Shown piece by piece: positions 15,289 through 18,525 of a stretch of 18,525 nt of DNA. The notes under the pieces are model-generated. The model saw nothing but the letters and a program-made list of their open reading frames with translations. It was not told the DNA's origin and did not search any database. Source of the stretch: JAFGPJ01 sp964439135 (GTDB lineage Bacteria; Planctomycetota; Phycisphaerae; Sedimentisphaerales; Anaerobacaceae); contig CAYTNN010000079.1 in assembly GCA_964439135.1 (NCBI GenBank), positions 1-18,525 on the forward strand, in the 5' to 3' direction. How positions within the stretch are numbered: position 1 is the first letter of the stretch; each line of letters starts with the position of its first letter. Position numbers and translations under genes: made by a program.

Positions 15289-16215
15289 ATGGACAAGACA
15301 CATCGATTTGATGCTCTTAATACAAGCGGTTTAAGCCGACGGGACATGCTTCGTTGTGTGGCTGCGGCAGGAACTGCTCTGGCCGGGGCATCCGCTTTTC
15401 GCATGTGTACAAATGCGAACGGGCAGACGAAAAAGACCGTCACGAAAGGACGCATCAACCAGTCGATCGCGTACTGGTGTTTTTCGAAGTACTGGGATAT
15501 CGAAAAAACCTGCCGGATCGCCCGGCAGTTGGGCTGCAAGAGTGTCGAGCTGGTCGATCCGAAGGACTGGCCGATACTAAAGAAGCACGGCCTTGCCTGT
15601 GCCCTGGCGAACAGTCACTGGTTCGACAAGGGAATGAACAATCCGAAGTACCACGAGATGTGTTTGAGTAAGATCAGCGAGGGCATCGACGCCTGCGCCG
15701 ACTTCGGCTTTCCGAACGTAATTACATTTACGGGACTCGCCGAAGACATCCCGCCCGATGAGGGCATAAGTAACTGTGTCGCCGGGTATAAGAAGATCGT
15801 CGGTTATGCGGAAAAGAAAAAGGTCAATCTCTGCCTGGAAATTCTGAACAGCCGCGTGCCCGTCGAAATGGTTGGCGTCCCCGGCTATCAGGGCGACCAT
15901 ACGGACTATTGCATGGAGATCGTCAGGCAGGTAGGTTCGCCCCGGATGAAACTGCTCTTTGATATCTTCCACGTCCAGATCATGGACGGCGATATTATCT
16001 CACGCATCCGCCAGTATAAGGACTACATCGGTCACTATCACACAGCCGGCAATCCCGGACGCCACGAACTCGATGATACGCAGGAAATCAATTACAGGCC
16101 GATTATGCAAGCCATTGCTCAGACGGGTTTTACCGGATATATAGGGCATGAATTTATCCCCATCCGCGATCCGCTTGAGGGCCTTAGCGAAGCGGTCGCT
16201 TTGTGCGACGTGTAA
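15289..16215 (+). CDS. Tat-exported sugar isomerase/epimerase-like TIM barrel (hydroxypyruvate isomerase type)
   Basis: 308 aa. The signal GLSRRDMLRCVAAAG is twin-arginine, followed by a short hydrophobic stretch to about residue 45. The rest is an AP_endonuc_2/xylose-isomerase-like barrel close to the hydroxypyruvate isomerase (Hyi) group: ELVD near 87-90, LCLEILN (E184), LLFDIFHVQ (D225, H228), GHYHTAGNPGRHE (H249, H251) and YIGHEF (E288). These are the usual divalent-metal and acid-base ligands, so the site looks intact. True Hyi is cytosolic; an exported paralogue beside DUF1080 and Gfo/Idh genes points to a glycoside- or keto-sugar-related reaction rather than hydroxypyruvate. The start has AGAGG eight bases upstream. 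It lies 58 bp after the amidohydrolase and 64 bp before the DUF1080 gene, in the same operon. Confidence 0.87.
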   Translation: MDKTHRFDALNTSGLSRRDMLRCVAAAGTALAGASAFRMCTNANGQTKKTVTKGRINQSIAYWCFSKYWDIEKTCRIARQLGCKSVELVDPKDWPILKKHGLACALANSHWFDKGMNNPKYHEMCLSKISEGIDACADFGFPNVITFTGLAEDIPPDEGISNCVAGYKKIVGYAEKKKVNLCLEILNSRVPVEMVGVPGYQGDHTDYCMEIVRQVGSPRMKLLFDIFHVQIMDGDIISRIRQYKDYIGHYHTAGNPGRHELDDTQEINYRPIMQAIAQTGFTGYIGHEFIPIRDPLEGLSEAVALCDV

Positions 16216-16279
16216 AGGAAACGAATAAAAAGTAAACAAAGTTTGAATTGAAACCGGAAATGAAATTGGAGAAAAGATC

Positions 16280-17014
16280 ATGAGAACACTTGTAAAGGTA
16301 CTGATTCTTATTGCAGTCGTCCTGCAGTGCGGACAAAGTCCGGCGAGAGCCGCCAAACCAATGCAGTTTCGCGAACTATTCAACGGCAAAGACCTTTCGG
16401 GCTGGGTCAACGTAAATACCGACAAGGATACGTGGTCCGTACGTGACGGATTGCTCGTATGCACCGGACACCCCATCGGGGTCATGCGCTCGGATAAGCA
16501 ATACGAAAACTTCATCCTGCATATAGAATGGATGCACATGGAGGCGGGCGGCAATTCCGGCACGTTTATCTGGAGCGGAGGAACCGTACCCGCCGGCAAG
16601 CAGCTACCCAAAGGCCTCGAAGTACAAATGCTGGAGCTTGATTGGGTCAAGCTGCATAAGCGAGATGATGGAACGCTGCCGCCAATCGCCTATGTGCACG
16701 GCGAAGTCTTCGGCGCAAACGGTTTGGAAACGGTCCCGGACAATCCGCGAGGCAGCCGCAGCAAATCCATCGAGAACCGCTGCAAGGGCAAAGGCCAGTG
16801 GAACACATACGATGTTGTGGCCGTTGATGGCGTCGTTAAATTGTCGGTGAACGGAAAGTTTGTCAACGGAATCAGCAAGGCTTCGGTCAAGAAAGGCTAC
16901 ATCTGCCTTGAGTCCGAAGGCGCCGAGATCCATTTCCGCAATATAAAAATCATGGAATTGCCGCCGGGCATAACAAACGCCGAGCAAACCGCACCCGTGG
17001 TCAAAGATAAGTAG
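16280..17014 (+). CDS. Secreted DUF1080 protein (3-keto-disaccharide hydrolase/lyase-like)
   Basis: 244 aa. A Sec signal peptide ends near ARA24. The rest is a single DUF1080 (concanavalin/LamG-like jelly-roll) domain with FRELFNGKDLSGW (30-42), TWSVRDGLLVCTG (51-63), YENFILHIEW (75-84), GGNSGTFIW (90-98), GLEVQMLE (112-119), GQWNTYDVVAVDG (172-184) and ICLESEGAEIHFRNIKI (208-224). Members cleave 3-keto-glycosides or bind related sugars; the known enzymes act after a Gfo/Idh-type oxidoreductase. GGAG lies eight bases before the ATG. It is the last gene of the plus-strand unit, and the convergent sulfatase follows after a palindromic repeat. The short lysine-rich tail after residue 230 has no assigned role. 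Confidence 0.9.
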   Translation: MRTLVKVLILIAVVLQCGQSPARAAKPMQFRELFNGKDLSGWVNVNTDKDTWSVRDGLLVCTGHPIGVMRSDKQYENFILHIEWMHMEAGGNSGTFIWSGGTVPAGKQLPKGLEVQMLELDWVKLHKRDDGTLPPIAYVHGEVFGANGLETVPDNPRGSRSKSIENRCKGKGQWNTYDVVAVDGVVKLSVNGKFVNGISKASVKKGYICLESEGAEIHFRNIKIMELPPGITNAEQTAPVVKDK

Positions 17015-17027
17015 GAGCCTTTGGTCC

Positions 17028-17170
17028 CATTGAAAAAGCCGAGATTGCTTCGTCGCTACGCTCCTCGCAATGACAAGAAGTGCGTATTCGTGTCATTGCG
17101 GGCCTGGCCCCAAGGAGCCGATTCGAAGAATCGCGCGGCAATCTCAATCGTCTCTGTGTTTTTTCAACAG
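17028..17170. repeat. Palindromic intergenic repeat between convergent genes
   Basis: The left segment GAGATTGCTTCGTCG...CGCAATGACA (17041-17075) pairs with TGTCATTGCG...GGCAATCTC (17091-17145), and an outer pair CATTGAAAAAG (from 17028) / TTTTTTCAACAGG (17159-17170) extends it. Translated, it gives the CHCEERSDEAIS peptide typical of a widespread bacterial repeat. The right half has diverged or gained sequence relative to the left. It fills most of the 170-bp gap between the DUF1080 and sulfatase stop codons and could help end transcription in both directions. Confidence 0.75.
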
Positions 17171-17184
17171 GCCCCTTTGGGCCG

Positions 17185-18525
17185 TTACTTTCTGATCTTA
17201 TTGGGATTGCGCTCGACCGCACGGCCGCCACTGTCACGCCTCAGCGGAATCAGCATGCCATCGGTTTTTTCCAGCCAATCGAACATGCGTTTGTTGAGCT
17301 GCTTAATCAACTTCTGGTGTTCGGGGCTGTCGATGAGGTTTTTCATTTCCTCGGGATCGTTCTTAAGATCGTACAGTTCGTCAATCTCCCAGATACCGTG
17401 ATAGTGTATGTACTTGTAGCGGTCGGTGCGTACGCCATGAGTGGTCGGAGTGTGAGGGAAGTTTCGCTCCCAGTAGTATTCGTAAAAGGCAGAGTCGCGC
17501 CATGGAATCTTTTTGCCCTGCAGGATGGGCAGGAAGGATTTCCCGTCCATACGATCCGGGATTTCGAGACCGGCAACATCCAGGATGGTCGGGGCGATGT
17601 CGATGTTCTGGATAAGCTCTTCGATAACCGAAGCGGGTTTTATCATGCCGGGACACCACGCCAGAAACGGCACGCGCATGGATTCTTCATACATGTGACG
17701 TTTGTCGATAAGCCCGTGCTCGCCGAAAACGAAGCCGTTGTCGCCCATGTACATCACGAGGGTGTCTTCAGCGAGATTATTATCTTCGAGATACTTGATG
17801 ACCCGGCCGATGCTCTCGTCGACGCTGAGCAGGGTTTCGCAGTACCGGCGGTAAAAGGTGTCGAAATCCATCTGGCCGTGATACATGTAGTCCACGCCAT
17901 GCCAACTGTTACGCTGCTCCTTGACCCAGTCAGGTTTGCCCTTGTAGTTTTCTTCGGTATCAGCCATGCTTTGGGGATATTCGAGTTCGACGTTATCGTA
18001 TTTGCCGAGGTGCCGTTTGGCCGGTTTGAACATGGCGTGAACGGCTTTATGAGAGAGGTACAACATGAAAGGCTTGCCGGAGTCGCAATCGTTTTTGATC
18101 CAGTCCAGCGCATAGTCGGTGAGCAGGTCGGAGACGTGGCCCTCGCGTTTTACCTGCTTGCCGTCGATGTTAAAAGTTGGGTTGAAATAGACGCCCTGTC
18201 CCCTGAAGCTGACCCACTTGTCGAAGCCGGGTCGGGGTTCGTCGCTGGCGCCGCCCATGTGCCATTTGCCCATGAAGGCGGTTTGCCAGCCTGCTTTCTG
18301 CAAGTCCTGCGGGAAGAAGTGTGTGCCTTCCGGAACACGTGTGTTATTGTCGACGACTCCATGCTTGTGAGCGTATTGGCCGGTCAGGATGCTGGCTCGG
18401 CTGGGCGAACACAGAGACGTTGAAACGGTGGCGTTTTTTATGTAAGCACCTTCGCGAGCCATACGGTCCATGTTCGGGGTTTCGAGGAATTTGGGTTTAT
18501 TGAGAAAGCCCATGAAATCGTAGCG
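17185..18525 (-). CDS. S1-family (formylglycine) sulfatase, N-terminus beyond window
   Basis: 446 residues are visible, reading out of the right edge without a start: RYDFMGFLNKPKFL continues the usual DDHRYD-type N-terminus. The sulfatase signature LCSPSRASILTGQYAHKHG is complete; its cysteine codon at 18409-18411 is the residue converted to formylglycine. Also seen are FMGKWHMGG (the second signature with Lys and His), FMLYLSHKAVH, and MYMGDNGFVFGEHG with the metal-binding Asp-Asn. The C-terminal region GVRTDRYKYIHY and LYDLKNDPEEMKNL is typical of S1 enzymes on sulfated glycans. The ATG at 18513 is internal and is not the start. Substrate subfamily cannot be assigned. The maturation enzyme could be a classical FGE or a radical-SAM anSME; neither is convincingly present in the window. 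Confidence 0.93.
   Translation of the reverse strand, partial: RYDFMGFLNKPKFLETPNMDRMAREGAYIKNATVSTSLCSPSRASILTGQYAHKHGVVDNNTRVPEGTHFFPQDLQKAGWQTAFMGKWHMGGASDEPRPGFDKWVSFRGQGVYFNPTFNIDGKQVKREGHVSDLLTDYALDWIKNDCDSGKPFMLYLSHKAVHAMFKPAKRHLGKYDNVELEYPQSMADTEENYKGKPDWVKEQRNSWHGVDYMYHGQMDFDTFYRRYCETLLSVDESIGRVIKYLEDNNLAEDTLVMYMGDNGFVFGEHGLIDKRHMYEESMRVPFLAWCPGMIKPASVIEELIQNIDIAPTILDVAGLEIPDRMDGKSFLPILQGKKIPWRDSAFYEYYWERNFPHTPTTHGVRTDRYKYIHYHGIWEIDELYDLKNDPEEMKNLIDSPEHQKLIKQLNKRMFDWLEKTDGMLIPLRRDSGGRAVERNPNKIRK

Noticed and set aside
17001..17237. Small minus-strand frame with CHCEERSDEAIS
   Set aside because: It is a translated intergenic repeat of a widespread type, not a gene.
17080..18423. 447-codon open frame on the plus strand
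   Set aside because: It is antisense to the sulfatase, whose signature motifs are intact on the minus strand. Its product shows no recognisable domain and its start lies in the repeat.
17185..18513. ATG at 18513 as the sulfatase start
   Set aside because: The frame continues upstream to the window edge as RYDF, matching the usual sulfatase N-terminal region, so the gene is truncated by the window.

Overview
The window looks like a piece of chromosome from a member of the PVC superphylum, most likely Planctomycetota (Phycisphaerae/Sedimentisphaerales-like); Lentisphaerae or Kiritimatiellae are less likely. This is inferred from gene content only: a secreted S1 sulfatase, a Tat-exported Gfo/Idh/MocA oxidoreductase, a DUF1080 protein, a lipoprotein with an FGE/SUMF1 domain, a BamB-like PQQ-propeller protein and PD40-propeller proteins. 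No rRNA, tRNA, CRISPR array, integrase or transposase gene was seen.

Layout. (A) 1-5283, plus strand: a tandem array of secreted PD40 beta-propeller paralogues. It has four complete copies and the last 20 codons of a fifth at the left edge. The copies are separated by a near-identical ~58-bp spacer that carries the ribosome binding site. One array slot (2080-3381) holds an unrelated PQQ-like propeller gene instead. Its first codons and its last dozen codons come from array sequence, so it looks like a replacement inside the array. (B) 5719-9910, plus strand: a Tat-exported DegT-family aminotransferase, an unrecognised secreted protein with a cysteine-rich C-terminal half, and an FGE-domain lipoprotein. 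(C) 9907-11256, minus strand: a Tat-exported Gfo/Idh/MocA oxidoreductase, convergent with B through interlocked stop codons. (D) 11453-17014, plus strand, divergent from C: a GH95-like glycoside hydrolase, a Tat amidohydrolase, a Tat sugar-isomerase-like TIM barrel and a DUF1080 protein. (E) 17185-18525, minus strand: an S1 sulfatase whose N-terminus lies beyond the right edge.

How it may work together. C, D and E look like a carbohydrate-degradation locus acting outside the cytoplasm. The sulfatase would remove sulfate, the GH95-like enzyme would cleave a fucose- or galactose-type residue, and the oxidoreductase, DUF1080 and TIM-barrel trio matches the toolkit for oxidative (3-keto) glycoside cleavage. 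Every protein whose N-terminus is visible has a Sec, Tat or lipoprotein export signal, four of them Tat. Three different palindromic intergenic repeats lie at 5341-5406, 11273-11339 and 17028-17170, at the boundaries between transcription units.

The observations I rate highest are the PD40 array with conserved framework and variable loops, the chimeric PQQ gene inside it, the exported 3-keto-glycoside-type module, and the unknown cysteine-rich protein at 7146-8990.
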